Shown here: piece by piece, positions 9,212 to 18,782 of the stretch | How the letters are laid out: each line of letters starts with the position of its first letter | How positions within the stretch are numbered: the stretch's first letter is position 1 | From: JAEZDR01 sp039811185 | Lineage (GTDB): Bacteria > Bacteroidota > Bacteroidia > Chitinophagales > Chitinophagaceae | Reading direction: 5' to 3' | Assembly: GCA_039811185.1 (NCBI GenBank) | Contig: JBDHYF010000007.1 | Coordinates: 1-64,000 of the forward strand | Length of the DNA: 64,000 nucleotides | Notes under the pieces: model-generated | What the model saw: the letters and a program-made list of their open reading frames with translations, nothing else | The model's database searches: none | Told to the model about the DNA's origin: nothing | Made by a program: the position numbers and the translations under genes

Positions 9212-9516
9212 GGCGGCAAATTTAGGGTTCGACAGCGGTAAGGGAATGGAAAAAAAGCGTGTTGCGAAAATGGAAACATTCGGTTAACGTTTGGACCGGC
9301 GGAAAACAGAATGCCTGCTCGCCGAAAGCATGATGTGCACATCAATACGCTAATCCTTTCCTATGAAGGCGCTACTATTGTTCTTTCTGATCCGGACGGG
9401 CGGTGTTCAACAGGTTGCTGACCTCTTTCGCGTGTACATGTAAGCGTATGCGCTTCTAACAGACGATCCTCGTCTGCAACACATTTTAGGCAGTCAAGCA
9501 TTGCAGTGTAGAAGTG
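9212..9516. other. Intergenic region between ABC-F and polA with hairpins and a palindrome
   Basis: No gene is seen. The stretch contains the perfect 14-bp palindrome TGATGTGCACATCA at 9331-9344. Nearer polA's stop are two small hairpins, AAGCG-tatg-CGCTT (9442-9455) and CAGACGA-tcc-TCGTCTG (9460-9476), neither followed by a T run. The promoter of the ABC-F gene is at its left edge. Confidence 0.5.
9217..9224 (-). promoter_or_regulatory. -7 element of the ABC-F gene
   Basis: Read on the minus strand this is TAAATTTG followed by CCGCC and the ATG. With transcription starting about five bases past the element, the mRNA would begin at or next to the start codon. Confidence 0.55.
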
Positions 9517-12351
9517 TTAGTGCGCTTCCAGCCAGTTGCGTCCTTCACCAACCTCGGCTACCACCGGCACATTGTTGGGCAGCGGCATGGCGTTTTGCAT
9601 AGCGGTAATAATTAAATCTTTTAGCTCTTCGCTTTCCGATTTATGGGCATCAAATACCAACTCATCATGCACCTGCAACACCATCTTGGAGCGGAGGTTA
9701 CATTTTCGCAATTCGCGATGAATGGCAATCATCGCCAGCTTAATCATATCAGCCGCAGTTCCCTGAATCGGTGAGTTAATGGCGTTGCGTTCGGCAAAAC
9801 CACGCACGGTAAAGTTGGCAGAATGAATATCCTTCAACCACCGCTTTCTTCCCATCAGCGTTTCAACATATCCTTTTTCTTTCGCCTGATTAATTTGCGC
9901 ATCCATGTATTTTGGAATACCGGTAAACTGCTTTTTATAATTATCAATAATTTCTTTTGCCTCCGTGCGGCTGATGTTTAAATTTTCTGCCAGGCCAAAG
10001 GCTCCCTGGCCGTATATAATTCCAAAGTTTACACTCTTTGCTTTGTAGCGCATTTCCTTTGTAACCGCGTCTACATCTACATTGTAAACCTTTGCTGCTG
10101 TTGCCGTATGAATGTCGATGTTGTTGCGGAAGGCGTCGCACATATTGGCGTCGCCGCTGATGGCTGCCACAATCCGCAGTTCAATTTGCGAGTAGTCGGC
10201 GCTAACGAGCACATGGTTTTCGTCGCGTGCAATAAATGCCTTTCTTATTTCTTTTCCTCTTGCCGTACGGATCGGAATATTTTGGAGGTTGGGATTGGTA
10301 CTGCTCAATCGTCCGGTTACGGCAACGGCCTGGGAAAAGCAGGTGTGAATGCGGCCGGTTTTTTCGTTTATCATTTGAGGAAGCGCATCTACATAGGTCG
10401 ATTTCAGCTTCGAAAGCTCGCGGAAGTTTAAAATGTCGGTCACTACATCGTTTTGATTGGCGAGCTTCAACAAAACATCTTCTCCTGTTGCATACTGTCC
10501 GCTCTTGGTTTTTTTTGCTTTGGGATCGAGCTTAAGGTGATCGAAAAGCACTTCGCCAAGCTGTTTCGGCGACGCGAGGTTAAATGTTTTGCCGCAGCAG
10601 TCGAACACCTTTTGCTCCGTATTGCGAATTTCGGTGTCCAGCTCAGCCGAATATTGCTGAAGAAAAGAAGTGTCGATGCGCATGCCTTCAAACTCCATAT
10701 CGGTTAAAACAGGAACGAGCGGATTTTCTATTTCATAAAATACCCGTTCCACTTCGTTCGACGTCAGCAAAGGCAAAAAACGCTCTTTCAGTTGCAGGGT
10801 TACATCCGCGTCTTCTGCTGCATATTCTTTTATTTTTTCCAGTTCAACATCCTTCATGCTTCCCTGGTTTTTGCCTTTCTTCCCAATCAGTTCTTCAATG
10901 CTGATCGGCTCGTATTGCAAATACTGCGCACTCAGCAAATCCATGCCCCGCCTGCCTTCGGGCTCAATCACATAATGCGCCAGCATGGTATCGAACAACT
11001 TTCCGGCAACCTCAATTCCCTGCCATTTTAGTATCAGCAAATCATACTTAATGTTTTGTCCGATCCATACAATTTCGGGATTAGAAAAAAGCGGTTTCAA
11101 TGCAGTCAGAATCGTGCTTGTACTTAGTTGATGGTTGCATGGAATATACCAGGCTTCGCCTTTTTGGAAGCAGAAGCTCAATCCAACGAGTTCGGCTGCA
11201 TTGGCGTCAGTACCGGTAGTTTCCGTATCGAATGAAATATGCTTTTTAGTGGAAAGAAGTTCCGCCAGCTTCTGCAAATCATTTTCTGTAATAACGGCGT
11301 GATAGGAGTGCGGGTATGAGTGAATATTGTTTGGAGCAATAAAGTCGCTGCGCTCATCAGACGCAGGTTGAAGCGTATCGGCATTTACTTCCGCCTGAAC
11401 ATGAATGGTGGTGGCTGACTGCCCGAACAAACTTAGCTGATCTCCGGAAGGCGCTGTTGGAAACGCTTTAAACGACTCACCTAATATTCTTTTGCCGAGT
11501 GTTTTAAATTCCAGTTCCGTAAACACTTCATCCAACGCTTCGCGATTCCAGTCTTTCAATTTAAAATCTTCTTCATGAAAGCTTACAGGAACCGTTGTAA
11601 TGATGGTTGCGAGTTTTTTGCTTAATACCGCGTCTTCTTTTCCCGCCCTTATTTTTTCGCCCAGTGCTCCTTTAATGCTGTCGGCGCTCAACAAAATGTT
11701 TTCGAGCGTTCCATATTCTTTCAACAACCTGGCAGCCGTTTTTTCGCCCACTCCTTTAATGCCCGGAATGTTATCCACCGCATCGCCCATCAGGCCGAGC
11801 ATATCAATTACCTGGCTCACACTGTCAATGCCCCACTTCTCACATATTTTTTTGTCATCCAGAATTTCCGCATCGCCTCCCTGATAACCGGGTTTATAAA
11901 TGTAAACACAATCATGAATGAGCAACTGACCATAGTCTTTATCCGGCGTTACCATATACACCTTGTAGTCGTTGTCTGCGGCCTGCCAGGCAAGCGTTCC
12001 AATTACATCATCGGCTTCGTAGCCGTCAATTTCAACAACGGGAATGTTGAAGGCCCGGATAATTCTTTTTATGTCCGGAATTGCGTCCAGTAAATCTTCT
12101 GGTGTTTCTTGCCGGTTGGCTTTGTAGTCGGTAAATTCTGTATGCCGCTCCGTAGGCGCAAATGTATCAAAGCAGACAGCGAGATGCGTGGGTTTTTCAC
12201 GATTGATCAAATCGAAAAGGGTGGTTGTAAATCCAAACTGAGCGTTGGTGTTACGACCTTTAGAGGTGATGCGCGGATTTCGGATAAGCGCATAGTATGC
12301 CCGATAAATTAAGGCAAGGGCATCGAGCAGAAACAGCTTTTTTTCATTCAT
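9517..12351 (-). CDS. polA: DNA polymerase I
   Basis: This 944-residue three-domain PolA fills Okazaki gaps and removes RNA primers. The 5'-3' exonuclease covers about residues 1-290, with GYEADDVIG and the helix-hairpin-helix DNIPGIKGVGEKTAARLL. The 3'-5' proofreading domain looks active: FDTETTG carries exo I, GQNIKYD exo II and YAAEDADVT exo III. The polymerase has motif A (ADYSQIELR), motif B (KSVNFGIIYGQ) and motif C (QVHDELVF). Intact proofreading distinguishes it from Taq-like PolA. The start is the ATG of MNEKKLFLLDAL, preceded by a near-consensus TACCTTAG six bases upstream. Confidence 0.97.
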   Translation of the reverse strand: MNEKKLFLLDALALIYRAYYALIRNPRITSKGRNTNAQFGFTTTLFDLINREKPTHLAVCFDTFAPTERHTEFTDYKANRQETPEDLLDAIPDIKRIIRAFNIPVVEIDGYEADDVIGTLAWQAADNDYKVYMVTPDKDYGQLLIHDCVYIYKPGYQGGDAEILDDKKICEKWGIDSVSQVIDMLGLMGDAVDNIPGIKGVGEKTAARLLKEYGTLENILLSADSIKGALGEKIRAGKEDAVLSKKLATIITTVPVSFHEEDFKLKDWNREALDEVFTELEFKTLGKRILGESFKAFPTAPSGDQLSLFGQSATTIHVQAEVNADTLQPASDERSDFIAPNNIHSYPHSYHAVITENDLQKLAELLSTKKHISFDTETTGTDANAAELVGLSFCFQKGEAWYIPCNHQLSTSTILTALKPLFSNPEIVWIGQNIKYDLLILKWQGIEVAGKLFDTMLAHYVIEPEGRRGMDLLSAQYLQYEPISIEELIGKKGKNQGSMKDVELEKIKEYAAEDADVTLQLKERFLPLLTSNEVERVFYEIENPLVPVLTDMEFEGMRIDTSFLQQYSAELDTEIRNTEQKVFDCCGKTFNLASPKQLGEVLFDHLKLDPKAKKTKSGQYATGEDVLLKLANQNDVVTDILNFRELSKLKSTYVDALPQMINEKTGRIHTCFSQAVAVTGRLSSTNPNLQNIPIRTARGKEIRKAFIARDENHVLVSADYSQIELRIVAAISGDANMCDAFRNNIDIHTATAAKVYNVDVDAVTKEMRYKAKSVNFGIIYGQGAFGLAENLNISRTEAKEIIDNYKKQFTGIPKYMDAQINQAKEKGYVETLMGRKRWLKDIHSANFTVRGFAERNAINSPIQGTAADMIKLAMIAIHRELRKCNLRSKMVLQVHDELVFDAHKSESEELKDLIITAMQNAMPLPNNVPVVAEVGEGRNWLEAH

Positions 12352-12389
12352 ACCCGGCTAAGGTAAAACACGCAATGCAGGAAAAGATA

Positions 12390-13712
12390 CTAATTTTTTT
12401 CTTGGTGAACGGTGGCTAAAAAGCGGCTGTACATGCTGCGCCATAGCTGCCATTTTTTTTCGTTCAGAAGGAAGTGATTATGGAAAACGGTGATCAGCTT
12501 TCCATTTACCTTTTTTGTAATGTGGTAGTACCGCAACAGTTCGGATTCCGCTTCTTCGGCCGTGAAGCCCTGCTCAAAATTTGAGTTGGCATCCATATAA
12601 CAGAAGGGGTGAAGGGTGAGGTCTGTGATTTGATTTTTGGGGAGATGAAACCATTTAAATGGACGACAGTAAGAAGCCCTGAAGCCGTTAATGCTTCCGT
12701 AGCCCATGGAGTAGTCGTGTTTAAACCCGCTGCTGATGAGGGTTTCGAAGGTTTCGGGTAAATTAAAAAGGATGTAATGCTGCCTAGTATCGATGAGTCT
12801 TTCCTGTATAATTTCTTCCAGAACTTCTTTTTCATGACGCAGCAGGCTACTGTTGTTAAAGCTCTGTGTGGAGGGATGCAATCCGATTGTGCCGCTCGCA
12901 TTGAGTTGCTTCACTATGTTTTGAAAGAGCGGATGTTTGGGCGATGTGTTGCGGTCGTAGCCTTCTATTTTTTGTGCTGCAAGAAAGAACCAATGCGGTT
13001 TGATGCCGTATTGGATATGCATCCGCTGCAACCATTTAAACACTTCGAGGCCGGGGTCGTGCTGAGAGCTGAACAGGGATTTTACGTTCACCCATGCAGC
13101 ATTCAGGTTAAAACGCAGCAGGCTTAACGCCAGGGCGCCGATGTTTCTAACAAGGCCTTTGCCTTTATGGCTAAACGCAATGTCCACGTCATAGGTAGGA
13201 AGAAACTCGAATGCAGACGGCTGCAAAACGAGAGCGGGATACTTGTGGAGGAGCAGCCGGCTAACCTCCTGCAACCAAAGGTTCACCAGCGGCAGATGCA
13301 GAAAATTTTCCCTGAAAGCTAAACTGCCTGTGTGCGGAAATCGTCCATACGAATCTTTTGTATGCGGCAGATATTCTTCGTACCGGCTCAGCAAATAAAA
13401 AGCGGCAGCCAAAAAGTCGAACCCGACATCATCCTCCGTTTTAAAAAAGGCTTTCTGTCCTCTCCATTCAAAACAAACAATGTCCTGCTCAACAATGTCC
13501 GGTTCAAACAGCAACGGCTTTGCGTGCACAAAAAACTCTTTATCCTTTATGCGTTCCCATGAATAGTTAATCGAAACTCCAATGTTGTTTCGATAGGCAT
13601 TCTTGTCGTCAGTAAGATGGAATTCTAAAACGCCCAAGGCTTCAAAAGTGGCGCCCACAGCATATTTCAACCTTTCGGTGATGCGGGGTGTATAGACAAC
13701 TACCTCGGTCAT
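12390..13712 (-). CDS. Polysaccharide deacetylase family protein
   Basis: This 440-residue protein has an N-terminal domain typical of long Bacteroidetes deacetylases and a NodB-like catalytic domain from about residue 190. The TYDVDIAF segment supplies the metal-binding Asp residues, and GLHPS supplies a His. No signal peptide or membrane helix is evident, so it may act on a cytoplasmic or membrane-facing sugar substrate; the substrate is not known. The start is the ATG of MTEVVVYT, six bases after the lutB stop; an in-frame TTG two codons earlier would abut that stop. It is the distal gene of the DUF3109-lutB operon. Confidence 0.7.
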   Translation of the reverse strand: MTEVVVYTPRITERLKYAVGATFEALGVLEFHLTDDKNAYRNNIGVSINYSWERIKDKEFFVHAKPLLFEPDIVEQDIVCFEWRGQKAFFKTEDDVGFDFLAAAFYLLSRYEEYLPHTKDSYGRFPHTGSLAFRENFLHLPLVNLWLQEVSRLLLHKYPALVLQPSAFEFLPTYDVDIAFSHKGKGLVRNIGALALSLLRFNLNAAWVNVKSLFSSQHDPGLEVFKWLQRMHIQYGIKPHWFFLAAQKIEGYDRNTSPKHPLFQNIVKQLNASGTIGLHPSTQSFNNSSLLRHEKEVLEEIIQERLIDTRQHYILFNLPETFETLISSGFKHDYSMGYGSINGFRASYCRPFKWFHLPKNQITDLTLHPFCYMDANSNFEQGFTAEEAESELLRYYHITKKVNGKLITVFHNHFLLNEKKWQLWRSMYSRFLATVHQEKN

Positions 13713-13718
13713 GAGCAA

Positions 13719-15104
13719 CTACTTTTTATTTTTCTGCTCATCTTTCCACAACTCGTTAAAGGTCTTGGGAGGAAACGAAAGCGGACTTCTGTATTTGTTC
13801 CAGCCTTTAAAAATGAGGTTGACAACGGCAGATTTTAAGCTTCCGTTTCCAGCGTTGTAAAGCGAGCGATTTAAGCTTGCCGTTTTCCAGGCTTTCCATC
13901 CAATCGTTTCCGACAGCGAGCTGTTTTTTTGTTGCACAGCAAGTTTACGGTTATACAGTAACAACTCATGAATGTTGATTTTTACAGGGCAAACTTCCGT
14001 ACAGCGGCCGCATAGCGAAGATGCAAAACTCAGATGATTGTATGTGGAAACGTCTTTCAAATGCGGCGTAATCACGCTTCCGATCGGTCCGCTGTAGGTG
14101 GTATTATACGTGTGACCGCCGATGTTTTTGTACACGGGACAAGCATTTAAGCAGGCGCCGCAACGAATGCAGTAAAGGGCTTCTCTCGCCTTTGCGTCCG
14201 ACAACAACTTAGTGCGGCCGTTATCTAAAAGAATAACAAACATTTCCTCGGGGCCATCGGGCTCTTCGCCGCGCTTCGGGCCACTAAGGATGCTGTTGTA
14301 AACAGTTACTTTTTGACCTGTGCCGAAGGTTGAGAGCAGCGGCCAAAACAGGTGAAGATCTTCAAGAGAGGGGAGTAGTTTTTCAATTCCGGCAATAACG
14401 ATATGCGTTTTTGGAAAAGAAGTGCTGAGGCGGGCGTTGCCTTCATTTTCTGTAAGCGCAATGCTGCCTGTGTCGGCAATGATAAAATTGGCGCCGGTAA
14501 TTCCCACCTCTGCCTCAGTATATTTTTTTCGGAGAATTTTTCTTGCAACCAACGTGAGTTCCGAAGGCGATAATCCCGGAGGCACACCCAGCTTTTCTGC
14601 AAACAGAGCGGCTACATCTTCCTTGCTTTTGTGCATGGCCGGCGTAACAATGTGATAGGGAGGTTCGCCATCCAGTTGCTGAATGTATTCGCCCAAATCC
14701 GTTTCTACGCTTTCAATATTCATATTTTGAAGAAATGCATTCAGGTGCAGTTCTTCCGTTACCATGCTTTTGCTTTTTACAACCGTACGGCACGATTTCT
14801 CGATACAAATTTTTCCAATATAGTCGAGCGCTTCGGCTGCATCCGTTGCCCACAGTACTTTTACGCCGTTCCGCATTGCCTGTTTTTCAAACTGTAGTAA
14901 GTATTTGTCGAGGTGTTCAATGGCTTCCCACTTTACGTTTTTAGCAAGTTGTTTAGCTGCTTCAACCTGTTCGTATTGTCGTAGGCCGACAGCAACGGCT
15001 GCATCGTACCTGCCAATGTTGAAGTTGATCTTCTTCCGGTGACTGACGTCAAAAGATTTTTCTTCGCTCTTGCGTTTAAATGCTTCCGACTGTCTGCTGC
15101 TCAC
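13719..15104 (-). CDS. lutB: LutB-like lactate utilisation iron-sulfur protein
   Basis: This 461-residue protein has an N-terminal LUD domain and a C-terminal ferredoxin-like region. Two 4Fe-4S motifs are visible as CIRCGACLNACPVY and, further on, CGRCTEVCPVKINIH. LutB works with LutA and LutC to oxidise L-lactate to pyruvate; those partners are not in this window. Translation appears to start at a GTG that overlaps the TGA of the upstream DUF3109 gene (GTGA), since the next ATG is about 75 codons further on. Coupling to the DUF3109 gene is therefore likely. Confidence 0.88.
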   Translation of the reverse strand: MSSRQSEAFKRKSEEKSFDVSHRKKINFNIGRYDAAVAVGLRQYEQVEAAKQLAKNVKWEAIEHLDKYLLQFEKQAMRNGVKVLWATDAAEALDYIGKICIEKSCRTVVKSKSMVTEELHLNAFLQNMNIESVETDLGEYIQQLDGEPPYHIVTPAMHKSKEDVAALFAEKLGVPPGLSPSELTLVARKILRKKYTEAEVGITGANFIIADTGSIALTENEGNARLSTSFPKTHIVIAGIEKLLPSLEDLHLFWPLLSTFGTGQKVTVYNSILSGPKRGEEPDGPEEMFVILLDNGRTKLLSDAKAREALYCIRCGACLNACPVYKNIGGHTYNTTYSGPIGSVITPHLKDVSTYNHLSFASSLCGRCTEVCPVKINIHELLLYNRKLAVQQKNSSLSETIGWKAWKTASLNRSLYNAGNGSLKSAVVNLIFKGWNKYRSPLSFPPKTFNELWKDEQKNKK

Positions 15105-15682
15105 TTGTTATACTGTTTTACATATTCTTCAATTGCGGAATAAAAGTCTTCACCATATTTATTAACGAGCGCTTCTTTTAAAAACTTGTATACCGGCACT
15201 CTCAGCTCTTTGCCGAGCATACAGCCCGGCCGGCAGAGGGAGGGTCTTGGTTCGTAGTTAAGATATTCGAGATCTGGGTCGAAGCTGCTGCGCGAAATTT
15301 TAATGGGATAGAGGTGACAGCTTGAAGGCTTCTTCCAGTCCGTTTTTCCATCAAGGTAGGCCTGTTCTATGCCGCATTTTATAATGCCGCTTTCATCTTT
15401 TTTTCCGTACGCACAAATGCCGCCGTTAATGGTGGGTGTAACCCACCCAAACTCTTCGTCGTAAATATATCTTCCCTGTTTCTCAATTTCCGCAAGGCCC
15501 TCGGCAGTGAGGTACGGTTTTATGACGTCGAAATATTTTTTAATGTAAGTGAGTTCCGCTTTCTCCAAGGGAGCGCCGGCGTCGCCATCTTCACAACACC
15601 CGCCTTTGCATTTGTTTAAATCGCAAACAAAATGTTCCTCAATTACTTCATCACTGATCAGCTTATTTTCTATTGCAATCAT
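15101..15682 (-). CDS. DUF3109 family cysteine-rich protein
   Basis: This 193-residue protein begins its conserved region with CDLNKCKGGCCEDGDAG, followed by spaced cysteines in GICAYG, IIKCGIEQAY, SSCHLYPIKI and SLCRPGCMLG. This is the DUF3109 pattern, related to the metal- or cluster-binding YkgJ group. Its biochemical role is not established. It lies first in an operon with lutB and the deacetylase, overlapping lutB by 4 bp. TACCTTTA, one mismatch from TAnnTTTG, lies four bases before the ATG. Confidence 0.8.
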   Translation of the reverse strand: MIAIENKLISDEVIEEHFVCDLNKCKGGCCEDGDAGAPLEKAELTYIKKYFDVIKPYLTAEGLAEIEKQGRYIYDEEFGWVTPTINGGICAYGKKDESGIIKCGIEQAYLDGKTDWKKPSSCHLYPIKISRSSFDPDLEYLNYEPRPSLCRPGCMLGKELRVPVYKFLKEALVNKYGEDFYSAIEEYVKQYNK

Positions 15683-15698
15683 TTTGTAAAGGTAGTTG

Positions 15699-16334
15699 TC
15701 AGTTCGGCAATTTTATGATGTGCTGCCCCGGCTCGTAATCATTTTCGAGCGCATCTAAAATAACATTTACATGGGCTGCATTGTTGATGAAATCAGCATT
15801 TTGCGCGTCCACAATAATCGTTTTTATATTGTGTTGTCGGATGTAGCTCGTGTAGGTTTGTTGAATGTTTAACAGGTATTCGTCGGGAATCTTCTGTTCG
15901 TATTCACGGTTTCGTTTTTTGATATTCGACTGAAGTTTCTCCACCGGAGCATGCAGGTATATCAAAATTTCCGGAAATATTAATTGCTGATGAATGATGT
16001 CGAAAAGTTTTTGATACAAACGAAATTCTTCGTCGGGCAGGTTCACTTTTGCAAACAACAGGCATTTGGTGAAAAGATAATCGGAGATGGTCACCGATTG
16101 AAAAAGATCTTTCTGCTGCAACATTTCTTTCAACTGTTTAAACCGCTCTGCCATAAAAAATAACTCAAGCGGAAATGCGTATTGATCGGGTTTTTCGTAA
16201 AACTTAGGCAGGAAGGGATTGTCAGCAAACTCTTCCAGAATTAAACGGGCGTTTAAACGCTGCGATAAGATGTTTGCCAGCGTTGTCTTCCCGGCTCCGA
16301 TATTTCCTTCAATAGTTATAAAATGATACTTCAT
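15699..16334 (-). CDS. Deoxynucleoside kinase family protein
   Basis: This is a P-loop kinase of about 211 residues. Walker A is IEGNIGAGKTTLA at the N-terminus. EEFADNPFLPKFY follows the dNK pattern for the substrate-binding Glu, and a lid-like KKRNREYEQ segment lies near residue 148. The family phosphorylates deoxyadenosine, deoxyguanosine or other deoxynucleosides for salvage; base preference cannot be read from sequence. The start is the ATG of MKYHFITIEG; an in-frame TTG three codons upstream is less likely. It lies downstream of folK on the same strand. Confidence 0.85.
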   Translation of the reverse strand: MKYHFITIEGNIGAGKTTLANILSQRLNARLILEEFADNPFLPKFYEKPDQYAFPLELFFMAERFKQLKEMLQQKDLFQSVTISDYLFTKCLLFAKVNLPDEEFRLYQKLFDIIHQQLIFPEILIYLHAPVEKLQSNIKKRNREYEQKIPDEYLLNIQQTYTSYIRQHNIKTIIVDAQNADFINNAAHVNVILDALENDYEPGQHIIKLPN

Positions 16335-16407
16335 GAAACGCAATCCCTCTTTTAGTCAGTTCGTTCAGGCGCGGCCAAAATTAATGGCAATATCTTGCCT
16401 GAACCAC

Positions 16408-16902
16408 TTAAAACTTTTGCACATTTAACGGATCGGCACATTTATACAGCAACTGCGCAACCGTTTCGTTTTGCACAGGATGAACATGCTCCGGCGCGAT
16501 ATCATTCAGTGCAACGAGCGCAAACCTTCTGAGATGAAGTTGCGGATGCGGCAGAATCAACTGTTCATGTTCCATAATCACATCATTATAAAACAATATG
16601 TCCATATCGATGATGCGCGGCCCGTACTTTTCGAAGCGCTGCCTGCCAAGATCTAACTCCGCTTCAAGAAGTTTCTTCATTAAATCAACCGGCAACAAAC
16701 TTGTCTCTACTCTTAAAGCCTGATTTAAAAACGCCGGTTGCGCGGTATTGCCCCAGGCAGCCGTTTCGTAGATGGCGGATTCGGCTGTAATCCGCCCGCA
16801 TCGCGCTTCTATCAATTCCTTTGCCTTGGTGAGCTGCTCAAGCCGGTTGCCTAAATTACCTCCCGTCAGCACAAAGGCAGTGTTTATCAATCTTTCCTTC
16901 AT
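16408..16902 (-). CDS. folK: 2-amino-4-hydroxy-6-hydroxymethyldihydropteridine pyrophosphokinase
   Basis: FolK transfers pyrophosphate from ATP to 6-hydroxymethyl-dihydropterin, the step before FolP. The 164-residue protein shows LTGGNLGNR at the N-terminus, YETAAWGNTAQPAFLNQ in the middle, and the signature GPRIIDMDILFYND followed by LPHPQLHLRRFAL. The partner FolP is encoded separately at 52.5 kb. A near-consensus element GATATTTG lies five bases before the ATG on the minus strand, and the gene is divergent from sppA. Confidence 0.93.
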   Translation of the reverse strand: MKERLINTAFVLTGGNLGNRLEQLTKAKELIEARCGRITAESAIYETAAWGNTAQPAFLNQALRVETSLLPVDLMKKLLEAELDLGRQRFEKYGPRIIDMDILFYNDVIMEHEQLILPHPQLHLRRFALVALNDIAPEHVHPVQNETVAQLLYKCADPLNVQKF

Positions 16903-16945
16903 TGCGACAAATATCTCTTTATTTTCGCGCTAAGTACATCGACAT

Positions 16946-18706
16946 ATGAGAAGTTTCTTCAAGATATTTTTTGCCACCCTGCTGGCAATGATTGCTTTTT
17001 CTTTCATCGCATTTTTCTTTGTAGTGGCAATGGTTACTGCTGCCGCCTCGAGCGACAAGCCGTCCATTGGCAGCAATGCAGTTTTACTGCTTGATCTTTC
17101 TGTTCCATTGCCGGAACAGGCTGTGGACGATCCGATAGCAAAACTTACCGGAAGCGGCTTAAACGGCCCGGGACTTTACGACGTGGTGCGCATGCTGCAC
17201 TACGCAAAAACCGACGATAACGTAAAAGGGTTGGTGATAAAGGCAGAAGCCAACGCAATGGGTTTTGCAGGAAGCCAAATGATTCGAAAAGCCATTCTCG
17301 ACTTCCGCTCCTCTAAAAAATTCGTGATCGCTTATGGCGAAAATATTTCTCAGAAGTCGTATTTCGTTGCCAGCGCAGCACAGAAAATATACTGCCATCC
17401 TCAGGGCGGGTTAGAGTGGAAAGGACTTTCCGCCAACATCATGTTCATCAAAAATTTGCTGAACAAACTCGAAATTGAACCTCAGATTTTTTATGCAGGC
17501 AAGTTTAAAAGCGCCACCGAACCGCTTAGGGAAACTCAGATGACCGAAGCCAACCGCATTCAAACAAAAGCGTTTTTAACCGATATGTTTTCCAATGTGC
17601 TGATGGCTGCTTCGGCCGCACGCAACATCGATACCTTGCTATTAAAACGTTTTGCCGACAGCGCCTTACTGGAAACGGCACAAGACGCCGTTCGCTATAA
17701 AATGATAGACGGCGCCAGATACGACGATGAAGTGAAGAGTGAAATTTTAAAGCTGACCGGTGAATCGCCATCAAAAGAGAAAATCAATTTTGTGGGGATG
17801 GAAACTTATTCGGAGGCCGTTAACTTCAGGCGTACAGGATCTGAAAACCGCATTGCCATTATCTATGCCGAGGGCAACATCATCGACGGCAAAAAACAGG
17901 ATATGTCTATCTCATCGGAAGAATATAAAAACCTGTTTCGCAAAGTGCGGCTCGACAAAAAAGTTAAGGCTGTTGTGTTCCGTGTAAACTCGCCCGGAGG
18001 AAGCGCTCTTGCCAGCGATATTATTTGGAGAGAAGTTGAGCTTACAAAGAAGGTAAAGCCGGTTGTGGTAAGCTTTGGCGATTATGCTGCAAGCGGCGGC
18101 TATTATGTGGCTTGCGGAGCAAATAAAATTTATGCCGAAGCCACAACGCTCACCGGATCCATTGGTGTTTTCGGAATTGTGCCGAACCTGAAAGGCCTTT
18201 TCAACAACAAGCTCGGCATCACTTTCGACGGCGTAAAAACAAATACCTATGCCGATATGGGCGAACTTTCACGGCCGCTTACGCCCGGGGAAAAACGGTT
18301 GTTCCAGTCGTCGGTAGACACGGTTTATGCTGTGTTTAAAAACCGCGTTGCAAAAGGCCGGAAACTGCCGAAAGAAACGGTTGACAGCATTGCGCAAGGC
18401 CGTGTTTGGACCGGAAGCGCGGCATTGAAAATTGGTTTGGTGGACGCCCTCGGCGGAATGAAGGAAGCCATTGCAGCGGCGGCAGACCTTGCCAGGATTG
18501 ACGATTACTCAACCCGCGAGTATCCGCAAAAAGAAAACTTTCTCGACAAAATCTTAAACAGTTCAAAAGAAAAAACAATTAAAGCAAATCTTGTGATCAG
18601 CGAAATCGGATTGGAAAATTATCTGCTGTTTAAAAAAGTGAATGAATTAAAAACAATGATGCGGAAGCCTCAGGCACGATTGCCTTTTGAGTTTGAAATT
18701 CAATAA
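16946..18706 (+). CDS. sppA: Signal peptide peptidase SppA, 67K type
   Basis: This 586-residue membrane protease degrades cleaved signal peptides. One N-terminal transmembrane helix covers about residues 8-35. Two tandem ClpP-fold domains follow. The N-terminal one contributes the Lys in FYAGKFKSATEPL, and the C-terminal one the Ser in LTGSIGVFGI, as in other 67K SppA proteins. A near-consensus TATTTTCG element lies 18 nt before the ATG. The gene runs toward the polyprenyl synthetase, whose true start lies beyond the sppA stop. Confidence 0.92.
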   Translation: MRSFFKIFFATLLAMIAFSFIAFFFVVAMVTAAASSDKPSIGSNAVLLLDLSVPLPEQAVDDPIAKLTGSGLNGPGLYDVVRMLHYAKTDDNVKGLVIKAEANAMGFAGSQMIRKAILDFRSSKKFVIAYGENISQKSYFVASAAQKIYCHPQGGLEWKGLSANIMFIKNLLNKLEIEPQIFYAGKFKSATEPLRETQMTEANRIQTKAFLTDMFSNVLMAASAARNIDTLLLKRFADSALLETAQDAVRYKMIDGARYDDEVKSEILKLTGESPSKEKINFVGMETYSEAVNFRRTGSENRIAIIYAEGNIIDGKKQDMSISSEEYKNLFRKVRLDKKVKAVVFRVNSPGGSALASDIIWREVELTKKVKPVVVSFGDYAASGGYYVACGANKIYAEATTLTGSIGVFGIVPNLKGLFNNKLGITFDGVKTNTYADMGELSRPLTPGEKRLFQSSVDTVYAVFKNRVAKGRKLPKETVDSIAQGRVWTGSAALKIGLVDALGGMKEAIAAAADLARIDDYSTREYPQKENFLDKILNSSKEKTIKANLVISEIGLENYLLFKKVNELKTMMRKPQARLPFEFEIQ

Positions 18707-18757
18707 TGTTTCTCAAACATTATATTGCACAGGCAAATTTAAAAACAGCCGTAAAAT

Positions 18758-18765
18758 TATATTTG
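18758..18765 (+). promoter_or_regulatory. -7 element of the polyprenyl synthetase gene
   Basis: TATATTTG fits TAnnTTTG and lies 17 nt before the ATG of MHSFKELSELF. Its position inside an otherwise open upstream extension argues that the shorter start is the real one. Confidence 0.55.
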
Positions 18766-18782
18766 CGGATAAACAACTGCTG

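Noticed and set aside
9460..9476. CAGACGA-TCC-TCGTCTG hairpin as the polA terminator
   Set aside because: A good stem, but no T run follows on the minus strand.
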